A program made the translations under genes and the position numbers. 47,484 bases of DNA from Acetothermia bacterium UBA7521 (GTDB taxonomy: Bacteria; Bipolaricaulota; Bipolaricaulia; Bipolaricaulales; Bipolaricaulaceae), in NCBI GenBank assembly GCA_002479455.1, contig DLNB01000049.1, positions 1 to 47,484 on the forward strand. Reading direction: 5' to 3'. The notes under the pieces were generated by a model. The model was not told the DNA's origin. It made no database searches and worked only from the letters and a program-made list of their open reading frames with translations. This document shows, piece by piece, positions 1-6,598 of the stretch; within the stretch, counting starts at the first letter, position 1, and every line of letters starts with the position of its first letter.

Positions 1-45
1 CACCAAAGCGGGGCAACTCCACACCGAGCTCAAGCCGCGCCCTTC

Positions 46-864
46 TCACAGCTTCCACCAGTGATTGCGCCCGATGTTGCCGCCGAGGTATGCAGTGGGC
101 GTGTAGTCGACGATGGGCGCGACTCTGAGGAAGTTGATCAACTCAAACGTGAGGTCCAGCAGCGGCGGCAAGGAGTTCTCCGCGCTGGGGTCGGTCAAGC
201 AGAGGTACTCAGCCTCAGCGGGCACCGCGGTCACCTCAGTGGGGCAGGGGTTCCCCTTGAGGAAGCGCGCGCAGGTACCCCTGACGTCGGCATACATGTT
301 CGGCCAGTGACGTCTCTCAGGCTGCGCCCGGAGGAACTCCAATAGAGCGTCTTTCAGCGAGCATAGGCTCAAGGAGTGCTCCGTCACTATGGCTCCGAAT
401 ACCTGATGCTCGAACTTGTCTGGATTGACGAGCGGGCCGTGCTCACCCCCAACGACCAGGTAGTTCGTCCCGCCATTTGTGCGATCAAGGGCCTTCACGG
501 ACCTGATGTTGTCGAGGGCGGTTCGAAGCTTGTCACGGCTGCCTATGGACGCCTTGTTCTCGAGAACCACCACAACAGACTCTACCATGAAGTGCTTGAT
601 GCCACCGATCTCAAACACGGGGTGGTAGCCCGTCCGGTAGATCACCACGTCGATCTGTCTGCTCATACTGCCCTGAGCGTCAAACACGAAGCCGGTGTCG
701 ATGCCGAACTCTCCAGGGACCAGCCGGCGTAGATAGCTGGAGATGATCTGCTCCCGCGCCCGGCCGCTCTCACCAGGATGCTCGACCGCCGCCGCGAGGT
801 CGAGTTGGTTGATGACCTCACGATTCAGCGATTGCAGGATCTTGCTTACCAGTGGTGCAGGCAT
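46..864 (-). CDS. DUF6602-type nuclease-like protein
   Basis: A 272-residue protein that resembles the DUF6602 family. That family is poorly characterised, is often found near restriction and defence genes, and is thought to have a PD-(D/E)XK-like core. Supporting residues are an Arg-Gln-Ile-Asp-Val-Val stretch near residue 70 and a Val-Leu-Glu-Asn-Lys stretch near residue 103, which could be the D...ExK pair of such a nuclease. No membrane segment or signal peptide is visible. The ATG at 864 has a GGAGG about ten bases upstream. It lies downstream of the restriction-modification pair on the same strand, separated from it by an attC-like site. The nuclease assignment is an inference from the motif; the family call is from recognition only. 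Confidence 0.6.
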   Translation of the reverse strand: MPAPLVSKILQSLNREVINQLDLAAAVEHPGESGRAREQIISSYLRRLVPGEFGIDTGFVFDAQGSMSRQIDVVIYRTGYHPVFEIGGIKHFMVESVVVVLENKASIGSRDKLRTALDNIRSVKALDRTNGGTNYLVVGGEHGPLVNPDKFEHQVFGAIVTEHSLSLCSLKDALLEFLRAQPERRHWPNMYADVRGTCARFLKGNPCPTEVTAVPAEAEYLCLTDPSAENSLPPLLDLTFELINFLRVAPIVDYTPTAYLGGNIGRNHWWKL

Positions 865-865
865 T

Positions 866-882
866 ACGGGAACGCCTCCCGT
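866..882 (-). promoter_or_regulatory. Small hairpin over the ribosome binding site of the DUF6602 gene
   Basis: On the minus strand ACGGGA and TCCCGT form a perfect 6-bp stem with a GGCGT loop, and the GGAGG of the ribosome binding site is split between stem and loop just before the ATG at 864. It could reduce translation of the nuclease-like gene. It may also be chance in GC-rich DNA. Confidence 0.3.
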
Positions 883-894
883 GTTCCTATCGCG

Positions 895-954
895 GCCTAA
901 CGCCCAGCATCAGCTGCGGCGTGAAGCGCCGTCCGCTGCATGCGTTTGTTGGCC
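895..954 (-). other. attC-like integron recombination site
   Basis: On the minus strand this 60-bp segment begins GGCCAAC and ends GTTAGGC. The right end matches the GTTRRRY core of integron attC sites, and the left end is one base off the RYYYAAC inverse core. The interior forms an imperfect hairpin (GCATGCAGCGGACGGCG against CGCCGCAGCTGATGC) with small unpaired bases, as in attC sites. It starts inside the stop codon of the methyltransferase gene, which is where a cassette's attC normally sits. No integron integrase and no second attC is visible in the window. Confidence 0.6.
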
Positions 955-1862
955 TATTCAAGTCTCTTCCTGGCCGGTCGGACTTCGTATAGGGCGGGAT
1001 CCTCCTTTACATGGCTCGCCGTTTCGGTAGCTGCCTTTTCAAACAGGAGCTTCGTGGTTGAGAAAAGATCGGCGGTCTCAGCTTTCAGGTAGCGCGCCGT
1101 CATTCGGCAATACTCCGGGTCAATCTCAACACCCACGCTGTTTCGGCCCGTCCGCAGTGCCGCGACCATTGTAGTCCCGGACCCGCAAAACGGGTCCAAC
1201 ACGGTGTCACCGGTGAAGGAGAACATGCGAACAAGACGTGTGGCAAGTTCCAATGGGAACGGGGCGGGATGCTGCTTGGTAGAGGCACCCGTGATATTCC
1301 ATGTCTGCTGGAACCATCGGTCGAAGTCATCCTTGGCAATCCGGCTTGCCTCTCGCTGCTTATTCGTTGGCTTCCTGTACCCGCCCGGCTTCCGCTGCAT
1401 CAGTATGAACTCAATATCATTCTTGATAATGGCGTTCGGCTCGTAGGGCTTCCCAAGGAACTTGGACCCGTTCTCGACCTCATAGGAGGCGTTTGCGATC
1501 TTGTGCCAGATGATTGGGTTGAGGTTGTCGAATCCGATGCGCCGGCAGATGACACAGATGTCGGCGTGCAGTGGAAACACAAGGTGGCGTCCGAAATCGC
1601 GCCTCGCGACGCAGACATCCCCGACGACGCACACCAGACGGCCACCGGGAACAAGGATTCGGTAGATGTGCCTCCAGACTTTCTCTAATTCGAACAGGAA
1701 CGCTTCGTAATCCTGGATGTGGCCGAGTTGGCCAGGGTGTTCGTTGTACCGCTTGAGATTCCAGTAGGGGGGCGAGGTTACCACGAGGTGAACCGAAGCG
1801 TCGCTGAGGAAGGATAGATCCCGCGCATCACCGTTGATCAGTCTATGAACGGTTATCTCCAT
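954..1862 (-). CDS. Site-specific DNA methyltransferase, beta-class (type II)
   Basis: A 302-residue S-adenosylmethionine-dependent DNA amino-methyltransferase that would protect host DNA from the adjacent endonuclease. The catalytic TSPPYW motif is at residues 29-34. A His-Pro-Ala-Pro-Phe-Pro segment (198-203) is followed by the SAM-binding DPFCGSGTT at 223-231. This catalytic-then-SAM order is the beta class. TSPPY is more usual for N4-cytosine than N6-adenine enzymes, but the base modified is not certain. The ATG at 1862 is chosen because it lies just 4 bp after the endonuclease stop and because the longer upstream reading frame overlaps that gene in a frame with no family-like sequence. 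The stop codon overlaps an attC-like site. Confidence 0.88.
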   Translation of the reverse strand: MEITVHRLINGDARDLSFLSDASVHLVVTSPPYWNLKRYNEHPGQLGHIQDYEAFLFELEKVWRHIYRILVPGGRLVCVVGDVCVARRDFGRHLVFPLHADICVICRRIGFDNLNPIIWHKIANASYEVENGSKFLGKPYEPNAIIKNDIEFILMQRKPGGYRKPTNKQREASRIAKDDFDRWFQQTWNITGASTKQHPAPFPLELATRLVRMFSFTGDTVLDPFCGSGTTMVAALRTGRNSVGVEIDPEYCRMTARYLKAETADLFSTTKLLFEKAATETASHVKEDPALYEVRPARKRLE

Positions 1863-1866
1863 GTGG

Positions 1867-2598
1867 TTACCCCAGCGCCCGCAGATGCGCCACAAGGACT
1901 CGGGCGAAGCGTTCGAGAGAGAGATCCTCGGCTGGCGTTGAAAAACGTCCCTGGATTCCACCGTCAGCCGTCGCGGAGATGAAGGCCGCTGCCGTGTAGT
2001 GTCGCTCAAGCACGAGCTTCCGACAGAGGAGTTCATAGCGGCGCAGATACGAAGCACCCACAAACTCCGGGAACACCTTGAAGTGCGGCTCTTGCACCCT
2101 GACCGACCGGTTGGAGGCCTCGCAGTCTTCCAGCATGAAGAAGTAACCCACAAATGGCTGGGGACTTGTCAGATAGGCGCGTTCCCGGTAAGCAGTCCAT
2201 AGATCAAGGGCGCTTCCCAGCGCTTCTTCGGTCCGATTGTTGAAGTTGTTGCCGAAAGATGGGCCGACCTGTGACTTTGCCTCGATGGCAACGAGAAGCG
2301 TATCCTCACGCACGACAAGCAGGTCCCATTCCTTGGTGGGACGGAAGAACCCCGGAAGCTCGACCGCCTTCTTCCTGAAGACGTACAGCTCGGGAATACC
2401 GGAATCCGTGATGAGTTCGGTGAAGAGGTCGATGAAACCATCCATCTGTGCACCGCCGGTCACTGCGCTGCGCAGTCCCTGGTCAGCCTTCCCGGTCAGC
2501 TTCTGCTTGTCCCTCTGTCCCGCCCGTGTCTTCCAGTAATGGGCCACAGCCCTGCCGGAGCGTTCACGGAGGTCTCGCAGTATGTCGTCCTGTTTCAT
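1867..2598 (-). CDS. XhoI/PaeR7I-type type II restriction endonuclease
   Basis: A 243-residue protein that closely resembles the XhoI/PaeR7I family (about 246 residues), which cuts CTCGAG. Putative catalytic residues of the PD-(D/E)XK fold, counted from the GTG at 2604, are Asp94 in a Glu-Trp-Asp-Leu-Leu stretch and Glu108-Ala-Lys110. The very typical GPSFGNNFNNRTEEALGSA block follows at residues 114-132. Start choice is uncertain: neither the ATG at 2598 nor the GTG at 2604 has a clear Shine-Dalgarno site. It is the first gene of an endonuclease-methyltransferase pair. Specificity for CTCGAG is inferred from the family only. Confidence 0.87.
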   Translation of the reverse strand: MKQDDILRDLRERSGRAVAHYWKTRAGQRDKQKLTGKADQGLRSAVTGGAQMDGFIDLFTELITDSGIPELYVFRKKAVELPGFFRPTKEWDLLVVREDTLLVAIEAKSQVGPSFGNNFNNRTEEALGSALDLWTAYRERAYLTSPQPFVGYFFMLEDCEASNRSVRVQEPHFKVFPEFVGASYLRRYELLCRKLVLERHYTAAAFISATADGGIQGRFSTPAEDLSLERFARVLVAHLRALG

Positions 2599-2698
2599 GT
2601 GCACGGTGTATCGGGTTTCCCGCCCTCTTTAGATGACCCAACATCGTTCATGACGACGCCCACAAAGGCAAGGGTCAAGTCCTCATTCTTGCTTGGCT

Positions 2699-2953
2699 TC
2701 AGCCATGGTACAGGCCACCAGGGAAGCAAGGCTTGGCTCTTGCGAATCCCAGCGGTCTTGTCTTCCCTGCGTGCAGCCCGGCTTGCGCCTCTTCGGCCAG
2801 ACGGCCCAGTTCGCAGCGCGATGCGGCGAAGGTCTCCTACTACAGACGCTCCGATTGGAGTTCCCCTAAGATGCACTCGACGACGGCTGGCTGGTCGCTT
2901 TCAGCCAGCTGGGCTGCCTCGGTGAACGCTTGCCCCAGCAGCGTGATCGCCAT
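2699..2953 (-). pseudogene. Decayed antitoxin-like gene with two tandem nonsense codons
   Basis: A good ribosome binding site (GGAGGTGAAAGG) precedes the ATG at 2953. The frame then reads for 37 residues (starting MAITLLGQAFTEAAQLAES) and meets two adjacent TAG codons at 2837-2842. After the stops the same frame continues for a further 46 codons, including an Arg-Leu-Ala-Glu-Glu-Ala and a Gly-Lys-Thr-Arg-Pro-Leu stretch, to a TGA at 2699-2701. The whole resembles small helical antitoxins of the SERRWDEAFARSQDELARLADEAL type. The arrangement looks like an antitoxin inactivated by point mutations. I do not see its toxin downstream. Family recognition is from memory. Confidence 0.5.
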
Positions 2954-3156
2954 CCTTTCACCTCCGCCGCTATTGTACCGCCTGAGTCGCTCTGCCAACG
3001 TTAGCCAGCGGTTGGTACGCCGGAGTCAGACCTTCAGACCTTCATTCTTAGGGTCCTCCTGTCTTGGGCGGGCGATTCTGAGAAGGCGAAGGTCTGTCCC
3101 CCGGTGGGCTGGACAACCCCGTCCCTCACGGCTAACATGAGCTCCGGAGGACAAGG

Positions 3157-3594
3157 ATGACAAAGTCAGCACGTGTCAGCATTCGCCTTGAAGACGAGAT
3201 CCAGCGTGAAGTGGACCGCCTTGCCCGTGAGGAGCGGAGGGCGTTGAGCGCCGTGCTCCGCGATCTCATCGAGGAGGCCGTGCGCACCCGACGTTGTCCG
3301 GGGATCCTGTTCGCTCATGGCCCCGCCGGCCGGCGCGCGGTCATCGCGGGAACCGGCCTTGAGGTCTGGGAAGTGGTCGCGGCCTACCGCGAGTGTGAAG
3401 AGGATGTCGAGCGTCTCCAGGCGGCCTATGACTGGCTCACCCCGTCTCAGCTGCGCAATGCCTTGGGGTATGCCCGGATTTACCGAGATGAGATCGAAGG
3501 GGAGATCGAGCGCCAGCGGGAGTTGGACAAGCCCGAAGCCGAGCGTCGCTACGGACACCTGTTCCCGCAGCACGAGAGCCGACCAGGCACGTGA
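3157..3594 (+). CDS. Ribbon-helix-helix plus DUF433 antitoxin
   Basis: A 145-residue protein with two modules. Residues 4-45 look like a CopG/Arc-type ribbon-helix-helix DNA-binding segment (RVSIRLEDEIQREVDRLARE). Residues 48-110 resemble DUF433, the antitoxin partner of DUF5615 toxins, with the usual IAGTGLEVWEVV and Asp-Trp-Leu-Thr-Pro-Ser-Gln stretches. GGAGG lies 8 bp before the ATG. Its stop overlaps the GTG start of the next gene by 4 bp, so the two are translationally coupled. It probably neutralises the toxin and represses the pair's promoter. The function is inferred from family and context. Confidence 0.82.
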   Translation: MTKSARVSIRLEDEIQREVDRLAREERRALSAVLRDLIEEAVRTRRCPGILFAHGPAGRRAVIAGTGLEVWEVVAAYRECEEDVERLQAAYDWLTPSQLRNALGYARIYRDEIEGEIERQRELDKPEAERRYGHLFPQHESRPGT

Positions 3595-3941
3595 AGCTGT
3601 ACCTGGATGAGGACATCAGCCCGAGAATTGCCCAGGCCCTACGTCAACAGGGGCGCGACGCGATTTCGTCCCACGAGGTCGGCAATGATGGGCTCCCCGA
3701 CGAATCCCAGCTTCGCTACGCGGCCGAGCACGAGCGAAACCTCGTGACCTACAACCGAAGGGACTACCTCATTCTCGCCGATCGGTGGTATCGAGCCGGA
3801 AAGCGCTTCCCCAAGATCCTGTTGTTCACCGAGAGCCGTTGCCCGCGAAGCAGCCTCTCATCTCAGGTCGCCGCCCTCGAGAGCTATCTCGAGCACGCCG
3901 TCGGCGACCCGAACACCCATGGCTGCGTGGACTACCTGTAG
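3591..3941 (+). CDS. DUF5615 PIN-like toxin
   Basis: A 116-residue protein of the DUF5615/Mut7-C-like PIN-fold family. The N-terminus carries the acidic cluster Asp-Glu-Asp at residues 6-8 (KLYLDEDISPRIAQALR), followed by SSHEVGNDGLPDESQLRYA and YNRRDYLILADRW. These are the positions where the family places its metal-binding acids. It starts at a GTG inside the end of the antitoxin gene. It is predicted to be an RNase toxin held in check by the upstream protein; no direct evidence of activity is visible. Confidence 0.78.
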   Translation: MKLYLDEDISPRIAQALRQQGRDAISSHEVGNDGLPDESQLRYAAEHERNLVTYNRRDYLILADRWYRAGKRFPKILLFTESRCPRSSLSSQVAALESYLEHAVGDPNTHGCVDYL

Positions 3942-4108
3942 CGAGCGCTCTGGAGTCGAAGCGCCATTCCCAGGGTGACCTCCTGTACTGGGGTTCAAAC
4001 CCTCGTTCTTAGGGTATCGGTCCAGTACTCGCTGAGAGCGCGTAATCCGTGGCCAATGGTCAACCACAACCCCCAACATCCACCTGCGTGCAACGAGGCC
4101 GAGGCCTG

Positions 4109-4150
4109 TAAGACTATAAGACTACACAGATGGTCCTATAATGAGACCAT
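4109..4150 (+). promoter_or_regulatory. Promoter with -10 inside a palindrome, for the Phd gene
   Basis: A TATAAT -10 box lies at 4137-4142, only nine bases before the ATG at 4152, so the transcript should be nearly or fully leaderless. The box is enclosed by the inverted repeat ATGGTC-N9-GACCAT (4130-4135 and 4145-4150), a natural autorepressor operator. Upstream are two tandem copies of TAAGACTA (4109-4124). No convincing -35 hexamer is visible. Confidence 0.6.
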
Positions 4151-4151
4151 C

Positions 4152-4430
4152 ATGCGAACCACTGCTCGGGTATCGGTGGCGGAGGGGAAGAAGGACCTCA
4201 GCCGGCTCCTCAGGGAGGCTGCGGAGGCACGTTCCCCCATCCCGATCTTCAACGAGCGAAAGGGGGAACTGGCCGGGGCGCTTCTCTCGCCTGCCGAGTA
4301 CGAGCGCTATGGGCGTCTGAAAGGCTACTTCGAGGCCCTGCGCCTGTCGCAGAAGTTCGCACCCCTGGAGCTTGATCTCGATGCACTTGTGAAGGCGTCG
4401 CGGGCGAAGCTGAACGGGCGCGCGGCATGA
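4152..4430 (+). CDS. Phd/YefM-like antitoxin, no toxin partner
   Basis: A 92-residue protein of the Phd/YefM antitoxin type. Its N-terminus (RVSVAEGKKDLSRLLREA) matches the DNA-binding dimer region, followed by PIPIFNERKGELAGALLSPAEYERYGRL, the usual core. It ends in a variable tail (residues 60-92) that would bind a toxin. The ATG at 4152 is set by the leaderless promoter just upstream and by the family start. The usual RelE, Doc or PIN toxin does not follow it. The next gene belongs to a different toxin-antitoxin type, so this is an orphan antitoxin or a solitary repressor. Confidence 0.78.
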   Translation: MRTTARVSVAEGKKDLSRLLREAAEARSPIPIFNERKGELAGALLSPAEYERYGRLKGYFEALRLSQKFAPLELDLDALVKASRAKLNGRAA

Positions 4431-4487
4431 CGGGGGCCAAGGGGCCGGTCCCGCTCGTTGTGTAGAATGCAGACGAAGGGGCACACG

Positions 4488-4943
4488 ATGCGACACACCC
4501 GGCCGAGACCGCCTGTGGACGACACCACGCACAAGCGGGTCGTGGACACGCTGGCGCAGGCCCTTGCGGCACGCAAGGAGATCCTCGTCGCTTACGTGCA
4601 CGGCTCGTATGCCGAAGGGCGCCCCTTTCGGGATCTCGACATCGCCGTGTACGTGGGCGACTCCGCGCTGTCAGGGTCCACTCTGTCCTACGAGGTCATG
4701 CTTGAGTCCGAGCTTGAGGTGGCCCTACGGGGGGCGGGCCTGACCGCCCCTTTGGACGTGAGGATTCTCAACCGGGCACCTCTCTCGTTCCGGTACGAGG
4801 TCATCAAGCACGGAACGCCCGTGTTCGTCGGGGACGATGACCTCAGGGCTGATTTCGAAGCCGCAATGGTCTCCCGGTACCTCGACTTCGCCCCGTTTCG
4901 GCGGGAGCAGCTGCGGGAGGTGCTGGGCCTTGGAGCGGAATGA
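4488..4943 (+). CDS. mntA: MNT-domain nucleotidyltransferase antitoxin (MntA-like)
   Basis: A 151-residue minimal nucleotidyltransferase. The catalytic signature is GSYAEGRPFRDLDIAVYV (Gly39-Ser40, Asp49, Asp51), the short GSx8DxD spacing seen in MntA-like proteins. Members of this family silence their HEPN partner by adding AMP groups to a tyrosine near its active site. An in-frame ATG exists at 4458, but a TAGAAT -10-like box at 4462-4467 and an AAGGGG ahead of the ATG at 4488 favour the later start. The gene overlaps the HEPN gene that follows. The gene symbol is by family analogy. Confidence 0.8.
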   Translation: MRHTRPRPPVDDTTHKRVVDTLAQALAARKEILVAYVHGSYAEGRPFRDLDIAVYVGDSALSGSTLSYEVMLESELEVALRGAGLTAPLDVRILNRAPLSFRYEVIKHGTPVFVGDDDLRADFEAAMVSRYLDFAPFRREQLREVLGLGAE

Positions 4944-5370
4944 CACGCGTGTTCGCAGGCTTCTGGGCGAACTGGCGAGGGCGATCCGGAGGCTGGAGGA
5001 GCTCCGTGCGATTCCACAGGCCGACTTCCTGGCGGATCCCCACAAGGTCGCGTCGGCCAAGTACCACTTCATCGTGTGCATCGAGGCGGCGATCGACGTC
5101 GGCAACCATCTGATCAGCAAGAACTCGCTTGGCACGCCGGAGGACTACGGCGACGTGTTCCGCCTCCTGGGGAAGGCCGGCGTTCTCCCCGCGGAGTTCG
5201 CCGACCACCTTGTGAACATGGCTCGCTTCCGAAACCGTCTGGTTCACATCTACTGGGAGGTGGACGACGCCGAACTGCATCGGCTTCTGACCGACGGCGT
5301 CGAAGATCTGGAACGCTTCATCCTGCTCCTGCGCCAGGCGTTGGCACCGAAGCCCAGTCCCCCCCCCTGA
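4930..5370 (+). CDS. hepT: HEPN-domain (DUF86/HepT-like) RNase toxin
   Basis: A 146-residue all-helical HEPN protein. The catalytic RX4HXY motif is intact (Arg101, His106, Tyr108 in RNRLVHIYWEV). In the HepT group Arg and His cut RNA and the Tyr is the residue modified by MntA. The start is taken as the TTG at 4930: GGAGGTG lies about eight bases upstream, it gives the family-typical N-terminus Met-Glu-Arg, and the earlier in-frame ATG would add residues unlike the family. The ATG at 4940 is out of frame. It overlaps the antitoxin gene by 14 bp and forms a coupled pair with it. Confidence 0.8.
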   Translation: MERNDTRVRRLLGELARAIRRLEELRAIPQADFLADPHKVASAKYHFIVCIEAAIDVGNHLISKNSLGTPEDYGDVFRLLGKAGVLPAEFADHLVNMARFRNRLVHIYWEVDDAELHRLLTDGVEDLERFILLLRQALAPKPSPPP

Positions 5371-5482
5371 TGGATGGAAGTGGTGCCGGAGGCTGCTCCC
5401 TTCTTCTCGTTCAACGACGGTGCGGCTTTCGCGAGGTCGTCGGTGGTCTCCCTGGAGCTCAGCTCACGCAGGTGGAGGGCGC

Positions 5483-6304
5483 ATGATCGAACTACCGGAA
5501 ACAGTCGTCATCGCCGACCAGATCAACGCGACGGCCGCCGGAATACGGATCGCCCGCGCGGTGGCGAACGCGTCCCCCCACAGGTTCGCCTGGTACACGG
5601 GCGACCCGGCTGCGTACAACGCCCATCTGGCGGGGAAGGCGATCGGCCGCGCCGGCGGCGTGGGGGCCACGATCGAGATCGAGGTCGAAGACCGGGTGCT
5701 CGCGGTCGGCGCCCCGATCCGCTATCACGCGCAACGGGAACCCAGGCCCGCCAAGCACCAGCTCCTCCTCGAACTCGCGGACGGGACCGCGCTCAGCGCG
5801 ACAGCTCAGATGTGGGGCGGGTTCTTCTGTCTCCCGCGGGGCGAGAAGGCGGGCTTTCTCGAATACGACCTGGCCAAGGAACGGCCGTCTCCGCTGGGCG
5901 ACGCGTTCGATCGCCCGTACTTCGACTCGCTCCGCGACGCAGGAACGCCGAAGCTCTCGGCGAAGGCGTTTCTGGCCACCGAGCAGCGGATCCCCGGGCT
6001 GGGGAACGGCGTCCTCCAGGACATCCTGTGGGCGGCGCGCGTCTACCCGAAGCGCAAGATGGGGACGCTCTCCGAAGCGGAGCTCGACGCCCTGTTCCGG
6101 GCGGTGAAAACCGTGCTCGCGGCGATGACGGAACAAGGAGGCCGGGACACGGAGCGCGACCTGTTCGGTCGCCCCGGCGGGTACACGACAGTGCTGAGTA
6201 AGCACACCGTGGGCCAGCCGTGTCCGGCGTGCAGATCGATCCTCCGCAAGGAGGTGTACATGGGCGGGGCGATCTACACCTGCCCGGGCTGCCAGAAGGC
6301 CTGA
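5483..6304 (+). CDS. Fpg/Nei-family DNA glycosylase-like protein lacking the catalytic proline
   Basis: A 273-residue protein with the Fpg/Nei layout: an N-terminal beta-sandwich, a helix-two-turn-helix segment (IPGLGNGVLQDILWAARVYP, about residues 172-191), and a C-terminal zinc finger (CPACR near 248 and CPGCQ near 268). It removes or senses damaged bases if it works like its relatives. Classical members begin Met-Pro-Glu-Leu-Pro-Glu and use the amino group of Pro2 as nucleophile. Here the start is Met-Ile-Glu-Leu-Pro-Glu, so the proline is replaced while the next acid is kept. The ATG at 5483 has GGTGGAGG upstream and the family-like N-terminus. Such Pro-less relatives exist in other anaerobes. 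Activity is uncertain. Confidence 0.85.
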   Translation: MIELPETVVIADQINATAAGIRIARAVANASPHRFAWYTGDPAAYNAHLAGKAIGRAGGVGATIEIEVEDRVLAVGAPIRYHAQREPRPAKHQLLLELADGTALSATAQMWGGFFCLPRGEKAGFLEYDLAKERPSPLGDAFDRPYFDSLRDAGTPKLSAKAFLATEQRIPGLGNGVLQDILWAARVYPKRKMGTLSEAELDALFRAVKTVLAAMTEQGGRDTERDLFGRPGGYTTVLSKHTVGQPCPACRSILRKEVYMGGAIYTCPGCQKA

Positions 6305-6318
6305 CGCCCCCTCACCCT

Positions 6319-6343
6319 CCTCTCTCCCACGCGGGGGAGAGGG
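6319..6343 (+). terminator. Hairpin after the glycosylase gene
   Basis: CTCTCCC and GGGAGAG can pair around a short loop about 15 bp after the stop codon. No clear U-run follows, so it may be a weak terminator or a member of a dispersed GC-rich hairpin family. Confidence 0.35.
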
Positions 6344-6404
6344 ACGGGAGCTCTGCGAGATCACAGTTTCCGCACATCCATCCAAGTCAGCCTCGCTCAG
6401 ATCG

Positions 6405-6598
6405 CTATCGCCGTGGACTCGAGACGGACAGACGACGGCAGATCTTCTGCGCTAGCCCATCGGGGATCTCGTTGTGGCGAGGCACAGCCTCGACCTCTCC
6501 CCCGTCCGAGAGTTGGTCCACAACGAATGAGAACGACCTTCTCGCTTGAGATGGCACCCGTGCTGGCGAAGATGTCGCAGCAGAGCAACGCGCTTCAC
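6405..6598 (-). pseudogene. hicA: hicA toxin gene broken by a 2-bp frameshift
   Basis: The GTG at 6598 overlaps the hicB stop (GTGA). The reading frame gives a clear HicA start: an alternating basic helix, then REGRSHSLWTN with the catalytic His, then SRTGE. It should continue as EVEAVPRHNEIPDGLAQKIC, and exactly that sequence is encoded two bases out of frame. The event looks like duplication of AG within GGGGAGAGG. The annotated frame therefore reads nonsense residues and stops early. The C-terminal part ends at the TAG at 6405-6407. HicA is an mRNA-cleaving dsRBD-fold toxin; this copy should be inactive. Confidence 0.7.

Noticed and set aside
1..2600. Integron integrase in the window to go with the attC-like site
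   Set aside because: No tyrosine recombinase gene is found on either strand here; if it exists it lies outside.
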